A stretch of DNA of 64,000 nucleotides. Source: Synchiropus splendidus (Eukaryota; Chordata; Actinopteri; Syngnathiformes; Callionymidae). Positions 1 to 13,025 of the stretch are shown in pieces. The notes under the pieces were generated by a model. That model saw only the letters and a program-made list of their open reading frames with translations. It ran no database searches and had not been told where the DNA came from. The stretch is from the NCBI RefSeq assembly GCF_027744825.2, contig NC_071350.1, positions 868,001 to 932,000 of the forward strand, read 5' to 3'. Positions within the stretch are counted from its first letter, which is position 1. Every line of letters starts with the position of its first letter. The position numbers and the translations under genes were made by a program.

Positions 1-1984
1 ATTTTTATGTTTGGCGTTCCGGATCGCACCTTATTGAAAACGCATTTTCTGCATTGTGCCATAACTTTGCAGGGAAACTACAGAACATGAAATTTTCACC
101 TCCCACTATAGCAGAAAGGGTCTTTCTAGTAGTTGCACATCAAATCTAAGCTGTTTGAAGTGTTTTTCGAAAGTTATCAACATTTTTATGTTTGGCGTTC
201 TGAAATCAACCTTATGTCAGGCTGAAAACGCGTTTTCTGCATTGTGCCATACCTTTGCAGGGAAGCTTCAGAACAAGAAATTTTCACCTCCCACTATATC
301 AGAAAGGGTCTTTCTAGTAGTTGCAGATCAAATGTAAGCTGTTTGAAGTGTTTTTGGAAAGTTATCAACATTTTTATGTTTGGCGTTCCGGAATGGACCT
401 TATCTCAGGCTGAAAACACGATTTACGCATTCTGCCATAACTTTGCAGGAAAGCTTCAGAACATGAATTTTCACCTCCCACTATAGCAGAAAGGGTCTTT
501 CTAGTAGTTGCACATCAAATCTAATCTGTTTGAAGTGTTTTTCCAAAGTTATCAACATTTTTATGTTTGGCGTTCTGAAATCAACCTCATCTCAGGCTGA
601 AAACGAGTTTTACGCATTGTGCCATAACTTTGCAGCGAAGCTTCAGAACATGAAATTTTAACTTCCCACTATAGCAGAAAGGGTCATTCTAGTAGTTGCA
701 CATCAAATCTAAGCTGTCGAAATTGTTTTTCCAAAGTTATCAACATTCTTATGTTTTGCGTTCCGGAATCAACCTTATCTCAGGCTGAAAACGCGTTTTA
801 CGCATTGTGCCATAACTTTGCTGGAAAGCTTCAGAACATGAAATGTTCTACTCCCACTATAGCAGAAAGGGTCTTTCCAGTGGTTGCACATCAAATCAAA
901 GCTGTCTGAAGTGTTTTTCCAAAGTTATCAATATTTTTATGTTTGGCGTTCCGGAATCGACCTTATCTCAGGCTGAAAACGCGTTTCTTGCATTGTGGCA
1001 TAACTTTGCAGGGAAGCTTCAGAACATGAAATTTTCACCTCCCACTGTAGCAGAAAGGGTCTTTCTAGTAGTTGCACATCAAATCTAAGCTGTCTGAAGT
1101 GTTTTTCCAAAGTTATCAACACTTTTATGTTTGGCGTTCCTGAATCAACCTTATCTCAGGCTGAAAACACGTTTTCTGCATTGTGCCAAAACTTTGTAGG
1201 TAAGCTCCAGAACATGAAATTTTCACCTCCCTCTATAGCAGAAAGGGTCTTTCTAGTAGGTGCACATCAAATCGAAGCTTTCTGAAGTGTTTTTCCAAAG
1301 TTATCAACACTTTTATGTTTGGCGTTCCGGAATCGACCTTATCTCAGGCTGAAAACGCGTTTCCTGCATTGTGGCATAACTTTGCAGTGAAGCTTCAGAA
1401 CATGAAATTTTCTCCTCCCACGATAGCAGAAAGGGTCTTTCTAGTAGTTGCACATCAAATCTAAGCTGTCTGAAGTGTTTTTCCAAAGTTATCAATATTT
1501 TTATGTTTGGCGTTCCGGAATCGACCTTATCTCAGGTTGAAAACGCGTTTCCTGCATTGTGGCATAACTTTGCAGTGAAGCTTCAGAACATGAAATTTTC
1601 ACCTCCCACTGTAGCAGAAAGGGTCTTTCTAGTAGTTGCACATCAAATCTAAGCTGTCTGTAGAGTTTTTCCTGAGTTATCAACATTCTTATGTTTGGCG
1701 TTCCGGAATCAACCTTATCTCAGGCTGAAAACGCGTTTTACGCATTGTGCCATAACTTTGCAGGAAAGCTTCAGAACATGAAATTTTCAACTCCCACTAT
1801 AGCAGAAAGGGTCTTTCTAGTAGGTGCACATCAAATCTAAGCTGTCTGAAGTGTTTTTCCAAAGTTATCAATATTTTTATGTTTGGCGTTCCGGAATCGA
1901 CCTTATCTCAGGCTGAAAACGCGTTTCCTGCATTGTGGCATAACTTTGCAGTGAAGCTTCAGAACATGAAATTTTCACCTCCCA
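1..1984. repeat. Recent block duplication, copy 1 (partner 8818-10801)
   Basis: This segment matches 8818-10801 at a constant offset of 8817 bp, with only about four or five differences seen by eye, such as TTCCGGAATGG versus TTTCGGAATGG near 389/9206 and CAGGTTGAAA versus CAGGCTGAAA near 1535/10352. Both start with the same odd monomer lacking 7 bp (CCTTATTGAAAACGC). The match resumes at offset 8441, exactly two monomers less, from about 2353. Confidence 0.88.
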
Positions 1985-3188
1985 CTGTAGCAGAAAGGGT
2001 CTTTCTAGTAGTTGCACATCAAATCTAAGCTGTCTGTAGAGTTTTTCCTGAGTTATCAACATTTTTATGTTTGGCGTTCCAGAATCAACCTTATCTCAGG
2101 CTGAAAACGCGTTTTACGCATTGTGCCATAACTTTGCAGGAAAGCTTCAGAACATGAAATTTTCAACTCCCACTATAGCAGAAAGGGTCTTTCTAGTAGG
2201 TGCACATCAAATCAAAGCTGTTTGAAGTGTTTTTCCAAAGTTATCAACACTTTTATGTTTGGCGTTCCGGAATCGACCTTATCTCAGGCTGAAAACACGA
2301 TTTACGCATTCTGCCATAACTTTGCAGGGAAGCTTCAGAACATGAAATTTTCACCTCCCACTATAGCAGAAAGGGTCTTTCTAGTAGTTGTACATCAAAT
2401 CTAAGCTGTCTGAAGTGTTTTTCCAAAGTTATCAACATTCTTATGTTTGGCGTTCCGGAATCAACCTTATCTCAGGCTGAAAACGCGTTTTACGCATTGT
2501 GCCATGACTTTGCAGGAATGCTTCAGAACATGAAATTTTCAACTCCAACTATAGCAGAAATGGTCTTTCTAGCACTTGCATATCAAATCTAAGCTGTCTG
2601 AAGTGTTTTTCCGAAGTTATTAACATTTTAATGTTTGGCGTTCCGGAATCGACCTTATCTCAGGCTGAAAACGCGTTTCCTGCATTGTGGCATAACTTTG
2701 CTGGGAAGCTTCAGAACATCGAATTTTCACCTCCCACAATGGCAGAAATGGTCTTTCTAGTAGTTGCGCATCAAATCTAAGCTGTCTGAAGTGTTTTTCG
2801 AAAGTTATCAACATTTTTATGTTTGGCGTTCTGGAATCAATCTTATCTCAGGCTGAAAATGCGTTTTCTGCATTGTGCCATAACTTTGCAGGGAAGCTTC
2901 AGATCACGAAAGTTTCACCTCCCACAATAGCAGAAAGGGTCTTTCTAGTAGTTACACATCAAATCTCAGCTGTTTGAAGTGTTTTTCCAAAGTTATCAAC
3001 ATTTTTATGTTTGGCGTTCCGGAACCCACCTTATCTCAGGCTGAAAACGCGTTTTCTGCTTCATGCCATAACTTTGCTGGGAATCTTCAGAACAAGAAAT
3101 TTTAACCTCCCACAATAGCATAAAGGGTCTTTCTCGTAGTTGCACATCAAATCTAAGCTGTCTGAAGTGTTTTTCCAAAGTTATCAAC

Positions 3189-3410
3189 ATTTTTATGTTT
3201 GGCGTTCCGGAACCCACCTTATCTCAGGCTGAAAACGCGTTTTCTGCATTGTGCCACAACTTTGCAGGGAAGCTTCAGAACATGAAATTTTAACCACCCA
3301 CTGTAGCAGAAAGGCTCTTTCTAGTAGTTGCACATCAAATCTAAGCTGTCTGAAGTGTTTTTCTGAAGTTATCAACATTTTTATGTTTGGCGTTCCGGAA
3401 CCCACCTCAT
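3189..3410. repeat. Monomer duplicated at 5999-6220
   Basis: A monomer with the rare combination GTGCCACAAC, TTTTAACCACCC, AAAGGCTC and TTTTTCTGAAG is found here and again about 2810 bp downstream. The offset is ten less than 15 monomers. Two short deletions between the copies, near 4440 (8 bp) and 5168 (4 bp), account for most of that. Confidence 0.75.
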
Positions 3411-4424
3411 CTCAGGCTGAAAACGCGTTTTACGCATTGTGCCATTAATTCTCAGGGAAGATTCAGAAAATGAAATTTTCACCTCCCACTATAGCAGAAA
3501 GGGTCTTTCTAGTAGTTGCACATCAAATCTAAGCTGTCTGCAGTGTTTTTCCAAAGTTATCTACATTTTTATGTTTGGCGTTCTGGAATCGACCTTATCT
3601 CAGGCTGAAAACGCATTTTCTGCATTGTGCCATAACTTTTTAGGGAAGCTTGAGAACATGAAATTTTCACCTCCCACTATAGCAGAAAGGGTTTTTCTAG
3701 TAGTTGCACATCAAATCTAAGCTGTCTGAAGTGTTTTTCGAAAGTTATCAACATTTTTATGTTTGGCGTTCCGGAACCCACCTTATCTCAGGCTGAATAC
3801 GCGTTTTCTGCATTGTGCCATAACTTTGCAGGGAAGCTTCAGAACATGAAATTTTCAACTCCCACTATAGCAGAAAGGGTCTTTCTAGTAGTTGCACATC
3901 AAATCTAAGCTGTCTGAAGTGTTGTTCCAAAGTTCTCAACATTTTTACGTTTGGCGTTCCGGAACCCACCTTATCTCAGGCTGAAAACGCGTTTTGTGCA
4001 TGTGCCATTAATTCTCAGGGAAGATTCAGAAAATGAAATTTTCACCTCCCACTATAGCAGAAAGGGTTTTTCTAGTAGTTGCACATCAAATCTAAGCTGT
4101 CTGAAGTGTTTTTCGAAAGTTATCAACATTTTTATGTTTGGCGTCCCGGAATCGACCTTATGTCAGGTTGAAAAATTGTTTTCTGCATTGTCCCATAACT
4201 TTCCAGGGAAGCTTCAGAACATGAAATGTTCACCTCCCACGATAGCAGAAAGGGTCTTTCTAGTAGTTGCACATCAAATCTAAGCATTCTTAAGTGTTTT
4301 TCCATAGTTATCAACATTTTTATGTTTGGCGTTCCGGAATCGACCTTATCTCAGGCTGAAAACGCGTTTTACGCATTGTGCCATAACTTTGCAGGGAAGC
4401 TTCAGAAAATGAAATTTTCACCTC

Positions 4425-4450
4425 CCACTATAGCAGAAAGGCTAGTAGTT
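4425..4450. repeat. Satellite monomer with 8-bp deletion
   Basis: GCAGAAAGGCTAGTAG here replaces the usual GCAGAAAGGGTCTTTCTAGTAG, losing eight bases and the pyrimidine run GTCTTTCT. I saw this deletion only here. Confidence 0.8.
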
Positions 4451-5159
4451 GCACATCAAATCTAAGTTGTCTGAAGTGTTTTTCGAAAGCTATCAACATT
4501 TTTTAGGTTAGCGTTCCGGAAACGACCTTATCTCGGGCTGAAAACGCATTTTCTGCATTGTGCCATAACTTTGAAGGAAAGCTTCAGAACATGAAAGTTT
4601 CACCTCCCACTATAGCAGAAAGGATCTTTCTAATAGTTACACATCAAATCTAAGCTGTCTGAATTGTTGTTCCAAAGTTATCAACATTTTTACGTTTGGC
4701 GCTCCGGAACCCTCCTTATCTCAGGCTGAAAACGCGTTTTGTGCATTGTGCCATAACTTTGCAGGGAAGCTTCAGAACATGAAATTTTAACCTCCCACTG
4801 TAGCAGAAAGGGTCTTTCTAGTAGTTGCACATCAAATCTAAGCTGTCTGAAGTGTTTTACTAAAGTTATCAACATTTTTATGTTTGGCGTTCCGGAACCC
4901 ACCTTACCTCAGGCTGAAAACGCGTTTTCTGCGTTGTTCCTTAACTTTGCAGGGAAGCTTCAGAACATGAAAGTTTGAACTCCCACTATAATAGACAGGG
5001 TCTTTCTAGTAGTTGCACATCAAATCTAAGTTGTCTGAAGTGTTTTTCGAAAGCTATCAACATTTTTATGTTTGGCGTTCCGGAAACGACCTTATCTCGG
5101 GCTGAAAACGCGTTTTCCGCATTGTGCCATAACATTGCAGGGAAGCTTCAGAACATGAA

Positions 5160-5182
5160 ATTTTCACCTCTATAGCAGAAAG
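5160..5182. repeat. Satellite monomer with 4-bp deletion
   Basis: CACCTCTATAGC replaces the usual CACCTCCCACTATAGC. The loss can be explained by slippage between the CT dinucleotides flanking the missing bases. Confidence 0.75.
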
Positions 5183-8100
5183 GGTCTTTCTAGTCGTTGT
5201 ACATCACATCTAAGCTGTCTGAAATGTTTTTTCCAAAGTTATCAACATTTTTATGTTTGGCGTTCCGGAACCCTCCTTATCTCAGGCTGAAAACGCGTTT
5301 TCTGCATTGTGCCATAACTTTGCAGGGAAGCTTCAGAACATGAAATTTTAACCTCCCACTGTAGCAGAAAGGGTCTTTCTAGTAGTTGCACATCAAATCC
5401 AAGCTGTCTGAAATGTTTTCCGAAAGTTATTAACATTTTTATGTTTGGCGTTCCGGAATTGACCTTATCTCAGCCTGAAAACGCGTTTTACGCATTGTGC
5501 CATAACTTCTCAGGGAAGCTTCAGAACATGAAATGTTCACCTCCCACGATAGCAGAAAGGGTCTTTCTAGTAGTTGCACATCAAATCTAAGCATTCTTAA
5601 GTGTTTTTCCATAGTTATCAACATTTTTATGTTTGGCGTTCCGGAATCGACCTTATCTCAGACTGAAAACGCGTTTTCTGCATTGTGCCATAACTTCTCA
5701 GGGAAGCTTCAGAACATGAAATGTTCACCTCCCACTATAGCAGAAACGGTCTTTCTAGTAGCTGCACATCAAATCTAAGCTGTCTGAAGTGTTTTTCGAA
5801 AGTTATCAACATTTTTATGTTTGGCGTTCCAGAATCGACCTTATCTCATGCTGAAAACGCGTTTTCTGCATTGTGCCATAACTTCTCAGGGAAGCTTCAG
5901 AACATGAAATGTTCACCTCCCACTATAGCAGAAAGGGTCTTTCTAGTAGTTGCACATCAAATCTAAGCTGTCTGAAGTGTTTTTCCAAAGTTATCAACAT
6001 TTTTATGTTTGGCGTTCCGGAACCCACCTTATCTCAGGCTGAAAACGCGTTTTCTGCATTGTGCCACAACTTTGCAGGGAAGCTTCAGAACATGAAATTT
6101 TAACCACCCACTGTAGCAGAAAGGCTCTTTCTAGTAGTTGCACATCAAATCTAAGCTGTCTGAAGTGTTTTTCTGAAGTTATCAACATTTTTATGTTTGG
6201 CGTTCCGGAACCCACCTTATCTCAGGCTGAAAACGCGTTTTGTGCATTGAGCCATTAATTCTCAGGTAAGATTCAGAAAATGAAATGTTCACCTCCCACT
6301 ATAGCAGAAAGGGTCTTTCTAGTAGTTGCACATCAAATCTAAGCTGTCTGAAGTGCTTTTCGAAAGTTATCAACATTTTTATGTTTGGCGTTCCAGAATC
6401 GACCTTATCTCAGGCTGAAAACGCGTTGTCTGCATTGTGCCATAACTTTGCATGGAAGCTTCCGAACATGAAATTTTAACGTACCACTATAGCAGAAATG
6501 GTCTTTCTAGTAGTTGCACATCAAATCTAAGCTGTCTGATGTGTTTTTCCAAAGTTATCAACATTGTTATGTATGGCGTTCCGGAATCAACCTTATCTCA
6601 GGCTGAAAACGCGTTTTACGCATTGTGCCATAACTTTGCAGGGAAGCTTCAGAACATGAAATGTTCACCTCCCACTACAGCAGAAAGGGTCTTTCTAGTA
6701 GTTGCACATCAAATCTAAGCTGTCTGAAGTGTTTTTCCAAAGTTATCAACATTTTTATGTTTGGCGTTCCGGAACCCACCTTATCTCAGGCTGAAAACGC
6801 GTTTTCTGCATTGTGCCATATCTTTGCAGGGAAGCTTCAGAACATGAAATTTTAACCTCCCACTATAGCAGAAAGGGTCCTTCAAGTAGTTGCACATCAA
6901 ATCTAAGCTGTCTGAAGTGTTTTTCCAAAGTTATCAACATTTTTATGTTTGGCGTTCCGGAATCGACCTTATCTCAGGCTGAAAACGCTTTTTACGCTTT
7001 GTGCCATAACTTTGCAGGGAAGCTTCAGAAAATGAAATTTTAAACTTGCGCTATAGCAGAAAAGGTCTTTCTAGTAGTTGGACATCAAATATAAGCTGTC
7101 TGAAGTGTTTTTCCAAAGTTATCAACATTTTTATGTTTGGCGTTCTGGTACCCACCTTATCTCAGGCTGAAAACGCGTTTTCTGCATTGTGCCATAACTT
7201 TGCAGGGAAGCTTTAGAACATGAAATTTTCACCTCCCACTATAGCAGAAAGGGTCTTTCTAGTAGTTGCACATCAAATCTAAGCTGTCTGAAGTGTTTTT
7301 CCGAAGTTATCAACATTTTTATGTTTGGCGTTCCGGAATCGACCTTATCTCAGGCTGAAAACGCGTTTTACGCATTGTGCCATAACTTTGGTGGGAAGCT
7401 TCAGATCATCAAATATTCACCACCCACTATTGCAGAAAGGGTCTGTCTTGTAGTTGCACATCAAATCTTAGCTGTCTGAAGTGTTTTTCCAAACTTTTCA
7501 ACATTTTTATGTTTGGCGTTCGGGAACCCACCTTATCTCAAGCTGAAAACGCGTTTTCTGCATTGTGCCATAACTTTGCAGGAAACTTCAGAATATGAAA
7601 TTTTAACCTCCCACTATTGCAGAAAGGGTCTGTCTTGTTGTTGCACATCAAATCTAAGCTGTCTGAAGTGTTTTTCCAAAGTTATCAACATTTTCATGTT
7701 TGGCGTTCCGGAATCGACCTTATCTCAGGCTGAAAACGCCTTTTACACATTGTTTCATAACTTTGCAGAGAAGCTTCAGAACATCAAATTTTCACCTCCC
7801 ACTATAGTAGAAAGGGTTTTTCTAGTAGTTGCACATCAAATCTAAGCTGTCTGAAGTGTTCTTCCAAAGTTATCAACATTTTTATGTTTGGCGTTCCGGA
7901 ACCCACCTTATCTCAGGCTGTGAACGCGTTTTCTGCATTGTGGCATAACTTTGGAGGAAAGCTTCAGAACATGAAATTTTCAATTCCCATTATAGCAGAA
8001 ACGGTCTTTCTAGTAGTTGCACATAAAATCTAAGCTGTCTGAAGTGTCTTTTCAAAGTTATCAACACTTTTATGTTTGGCGTTCCGGAATCGACCTCATC

Positions 8101-8817
8101 TCAGGCTGAAAACGCGTTTTCGGCATTGTGCCATAACTTTGCAAGGAAGCTTCAGACCATGAAATTTTAAACTTCCACTATAGCAGAAAGGGTCTTTCTC
8201 GGAGTTGCACATCAAATCTAAGCTGTCTGAAGTGTTTTTCGAAAGTTTTCAACATTTTTATGTTTGGCGTTCCGGAACCCAACTTATCTCAGGCTGTAAA
8301 CGCGTTTTCTGCAATGTGCCATAACTTTGCAGGGAAGCTTCAGAACATGAAATTTTCAACTTCCACTATAGCAGATAGGCTCTTTCCAGCAGTTGCACAT
8401 CAAATCTAAGCTGTCTGAAGTGTTTTTCCAAAGTTATCAACATTTTTATGTTTGGCTTTCCGGAATCGACCTTATCTCAGGCTGTAAACGCGTTTTCTGC
8501 ATTGTGCCATAACTTTGGAGGGATGCTTCAGAACATGAAATTTTAACCTGCCACTATTGCAGAAAGGGTCCTTCTAGTAGTTGCACATCAAATCTAACCT
8601 GTCTGAAGTCTTTTTCCAAAGTTATCAACATTCTTATGTGTGGCGTTCCGGAATCAACCTTATCTCAGGCTGAAAACGCGTTTTCTGCATGGTGTCATCA
8701 CTTTGCAGGAAAGCTGCAGAATATGAAATTTTCACCTCCCACTATAGCAGAAAGGGTCTTTCTAGTAGTTGCACAACAAATCTAAGGTGTCTGAAGTGCT
8801 TTTCGAAAGTTATCAAC

Positions 8818-10801
8818 ATTTTTATGTTTGGCGTTCCGGATCGCACCTTATTGAAAACGCATTTTCTGCATTGTGCCATAACTTTGCAGGGAAACTACAG
8901 AACATGAAATTTTCACCTCCCACTATAGCAGAAAGGGTCTTTCTAGTAGTTGCACATCAAATCTAAGCTGTTTGAAGTGTTTTTCGAAAGTTATCAACAT
9001 TTTTATGTTTGGCGTTCTGAAATCAACCTTATGTCAGGCTGAAAACGCGTTTTCTGCATTGTGCCATACCTTTGCAGGGAAGCTTCAGAACAAGAAATTT
9101 TCACCTCCCACTATATCAGAAAGGGTCTTTCTAGTAGTTGCAGATCAAATGTAAGCTGTTTGAAGTGTTTTTGGAAAGTTATCAACATTTTTATGTTTGG
9201 CGTTTCGGAATGGACCTTATCTCAGGCTGAAAACACGATTTACGCATTCTGCCATAACTTTGCAGGAAAGCTTCAGAACATGAATTTTCACCTCCCACTA
9301 TAGCAGAAAGGGTCTTTCTAGTAGTTGCACATCAAATCTAATCTGTTTGAAGTGTTTTTCCAAAGTTATCAACATTTTTATGTTTGGCGTTCTGAAATCA
9401 ACCTCATCTCAGGCTGAAAACGAGTTTTACGCATTGTGCCATAACTTTGCAGCGAAGCTTCAGAACATGAAATTTTAACTTCCCACTATAGCAGAAAGGG
9501 TCATTCTAGTAGTTGCACATCAAATCTAAGCTGTCGAAATTGTTTTTCCAAAGTTATCAACATTCTTATGTTTTGCGTTCCGGAATCAACCTTATCTCAG
9601 GCTGAAAACGCGTTTTACGCATTGTGCCATAACTTTGCTGGAAAGCTTCAGAACATGAAATGTTCTACTCCCACTATAGCAGAAAGGGTCTTTCCAGTGG
9701 TTGCACATCAAATCAAAGCTGTCTGAAGTGTTTTTCCAAAGTTATCAATATTTTTATGTTTGGCGTTCCGGAATCGACCTTATCTCAGGCTGAAAACGCG
9801 TTTCTTGCATTGTGGCATAACTTTGCAGGGAAGCTTCAGAACATGAAATTTTCACCTCCCACTGTAGCAGAAAGGGTCTTTCTAGTAGTTGCACATCAAA
9901 TCTAAGCTGTCTGAAGTGTTTTTCCAAAGTTATCAACACTTTTATGTTTGGCGTTCCTGAATCGACCTTATCTCAGGCTGAAAACACGTTTTCTGCATTG
10001 TGCCAAAACTTTGTAGGTAAGCTCCAGAACATGAAATTTTCACCTCCCACTATAGCAGAAAGGGTCTTTCTAGTAGGTGCACATCAAATCGAAGCTTTCT
10101 GAAGTGTTTTTCCAAAGTTATCAACACTTTTATGTTTGGCGTTCCGGAATCGACCTTATCTCAGGCTGAAAACGCGTTTCCTGCATTGTGGCATAACTTT
10201 GCAGTGAAGCTTCAGAACATGAAATTTTCTCCTCCCACGATAGCAGAAAGGGTCTTTCTAGTAGTTGCACATCAAATCTAAGCTGTCTGAAGTGTTTTTC
10301 CAAAGTTATCAATATTTTTATGTTTGGCGTTCCGGAATCGACCTTATCTCAGGCTGAAAACGCGTTTCCTGCATTGTGGCATAACTTTGCAGTGAAGCTT
10401 CAGAACATGAAATTTTCACCTCCCACTGTAGCAGAAAGGGTCTTTCTAGTAGTTGCACATCAAATCTAAGCTGTCTGTAGAGTTTTTCCTGAGTTATCAA
10501 CATTCTTATGTTTGGCGTTCCGGAATCAACCTTATCTCAGGCTGAAAACGCGTTTTACGCATTGTGCCATAACTTTGCAGGAAAGCTTCAGAACATGAAA
10601 TTTTCAACTCCCACTATAGCAGAAAGGGTCTTTCTAGTAGGTGCACATCAAATCTAAGCTGTCTGAAGTGTTTTTCCAAAGTTATCAATATTTTTATGTT
10701 TGGCGTTCCGGAATCGACCTTATCTCAGGCTGAAAACGCGTTTCCTGCATTGTGGCATAACTTTGCAGTGAAGCTTCAGAACATGAAATTTTCACCTCCC
10801 A
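8818..10801. repeat. Recent block duplication, copy 2 (partner 1-1984)
   Basis: Second copy of the block that begins at the window start. After 10801 it skips 376 bp present in copy 1 and rejoins copy 1 sequence at about 2361, marked by the shared variant GTTGTACATCAAATC at 2390 and 10831. The 376-bp step equals two monomers, the signature of unequal exchange in register. Confidence 0.88.
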
Positions 10802-10959
10802 CTATAGCAGAAAGGGTCTTTCTAGTAGTTGTACATCAAATCTAAGCTGTCTGAAGTGTTTTTCCAAAGTTATCAACATTCTTATGTTTGGCGTTCCGGA
10901 ATCAACCTTATCTCAGGCTGAAAACGCGTTTTACGCATTGTGCCATGACTTTGCAGGAA

Positions 10960-12138
10960 AGCTTCAGAACATGAAATTTTCAACTCCAACTATAGCAGAA
11001 AGGGTCTTTCCAGTAGTTGCACATCAAATCTAAGCTGTCTGAAGTGTTTTTCCAAAGTTATCAATATTTTTATGTTTGGCGTTCCGGAATCGACCTTATC
11101 TCAGGCTGAAAACGCGTTTCCTGCATTGTCGCATAACTTTGCATAAAGCTTCAGAACATTAAATTTTCACCTCCCACTATAGCAGAAATGGTCTTTCTAG
11201 CACTTGCATATCAAATCTAAGCTGTCTGAAGTGTTTTTCCGAAGTTATTAACATTTTAATGTTTGGCGTTCCGGAATCGACCTTATCTCAGGCTGAAAAC
11301 GCGTTTCCTGCATTGTGGCATAACTTTGCTGGGAAGCTTCAGAACATCGAATTTTCACCTCCCACAATGGCAGAAATGGTCTTTCTAGTAGTTGCACATC
11401 AAATCTAATCTGTCTGTAGAGTTTTTCCTGAGTTATCAACATTTTTATGTTTGGGGTTCTGAAATCAACCTCATCTCAGGCTGAAAACGCGTTTTACGCA
11501 TTGTGCCATAACTTTGCAGGGAAGCTTCAGAACATGATATTTTCAACTCCCACTATAGCAGAAAGGGTCTTTCGAGTAGTTGCACATCAAATCTAAGCTG
11601 TCTGAAGTGTTTTCCCAAAGTTATCATATTTTTTTATTTGGCGTTCCGGAACCCACCTTATCTCAGGCTGAAAACTCGTTTTCTGCATTGTGCCATAACT
11701 TTGCAGGGAAGCTTCAAAACATTAAAATTTCAACTCCCACTATAGCAGAAAGGGTCTTTCTTGTAGTTGCACGTCAAATCTAAGCTGTCTGAAGTGTTTT
11801 TCCAAAGTTATCTACATTTTTATGTTTGGCATTCCAGAATCGACCTTATCTCTGGCTGAAAACGCGTTTTCTGCATTGTGATATAACTTTGCAGGGAAGC
11901 TTCAGAACATGAAATTTTAACCTGCCACTATAGCAGAAAGGGTTCTTCTCGTAGTTGCACATCAAATCTGAGCTGTTTGAAGTGTTTATCCAAAGTTATT
12001 AACATTTTTATGTTTGGCGTTCTGAAATCAACCTCATCTCAGGCTGAAAATGCGTTTTCTGCATTGTGCCACAACTTTGCAGGGAAGCTTCAGAACATGA
12101 AATTTTCATCTACCACTATAGCAGAAATTGTCTTTCTA
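10960..12138. repeat. Block duplication, copy 1 (partner about 13026-14204)
   Basis: Matches downstream sequence at a constant offset of 2066 bp (11 monomers minus 2 bp). Shared rare variants include TTTGCATAAAGC, TCTAGCACTTGCATATC, TATTAACATTTTAATG, TTATCATATTTTTTT and TTGTGATATAAC. Only a few differences are visible, such as CTGTAGAG versus CTGTCGAG. Confidence 0.88.
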
Positions 12139-12723
12139 GTAGGTGCACATCAAATCTAAGCTGTCTGAAGTGTTTTTCCAAAGTTATCAATATTTTTATG
12201 TTTGGCGTTCCGGAATTGACCTTATCTCAGGCTGAAAACGCGTTTCCTGCATTGTGGCATAACTTTGCAGTGAAGCTTCAGAACATGAAATTTTCACCTC
12301 CCACTGTAGCAGAAAGGGTTATTCTCGTAGTTGCACATCAAATCTGAGCTGTTTGAAGTGTTTATCCAAAGTTATTAACATTTTTATGTTTGGCGTTCTG
12401 AAATCAACCTCATCTCAGGCTGAAAATGCGTTTTCTGCATTGTGCCACAACTTTGCAGGGAAGCTTCAGAACATGAAATTTTCATCTCCCACTATAGCAG
12501 AAATTGTCTTTCTAGTAGGTGCACATCAAATCTAAGCTGTCTGAAGTGTTTTTCCAAAGTTATCAATATTTTTATGTTTGGCGTTCCGGAATTGACCTTA
12601 TCTCAGGCTGAAAACGCGTTTCCTGCATTGTGGCATAACTTTGCAGTGAAGCTTCAGAACATGAAATTTTCACCTCCCACTGTAGCAGAAAGGGTCTTTC
12701 TAGTAGTTGCACATCAAATCTAA
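11977..12723. repeat. Two-monomer direct duplication (376-bp period)
   Basis: A dimer marked by TTTATCCAAAGTTATTAAC, AAAATGCGTTTTC, AGAAATTGTC and GGAATTGACC is present twice in a row with a 376-bp offset. The few differences include TCATCTACC versus TCATCTCCC. This is among the shortest perfect-register duplications in the window. Confidence 0.82.
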
Positions 12724-13025
12724 GCTGTCTGTAGAGTTTTTCCTGAGTTATCAACATTTTTATGTTTGGCGTTCCGGAATCAACCTTATCTCAGGCTGAA
12801 AACGCGTTTTACGCATTGTGCCATAACTTTGCAGGAAAGCTTCAGAACATGAAATTTTCAACTCCCACTATAGCAGAAAGGGTCTTTCTAGTAGGTGCAC
12901 ATCAAATCAAAGCTGTTTGAAGTGTTTTTCCAAAGTTATCAACACTTTTATGTTTGGCGTTCCGGAATCGACCTTATCTCACGCTGAAAACACGATTTAC
13001 GCATTCTGCCATAACTTTGCAGGAA

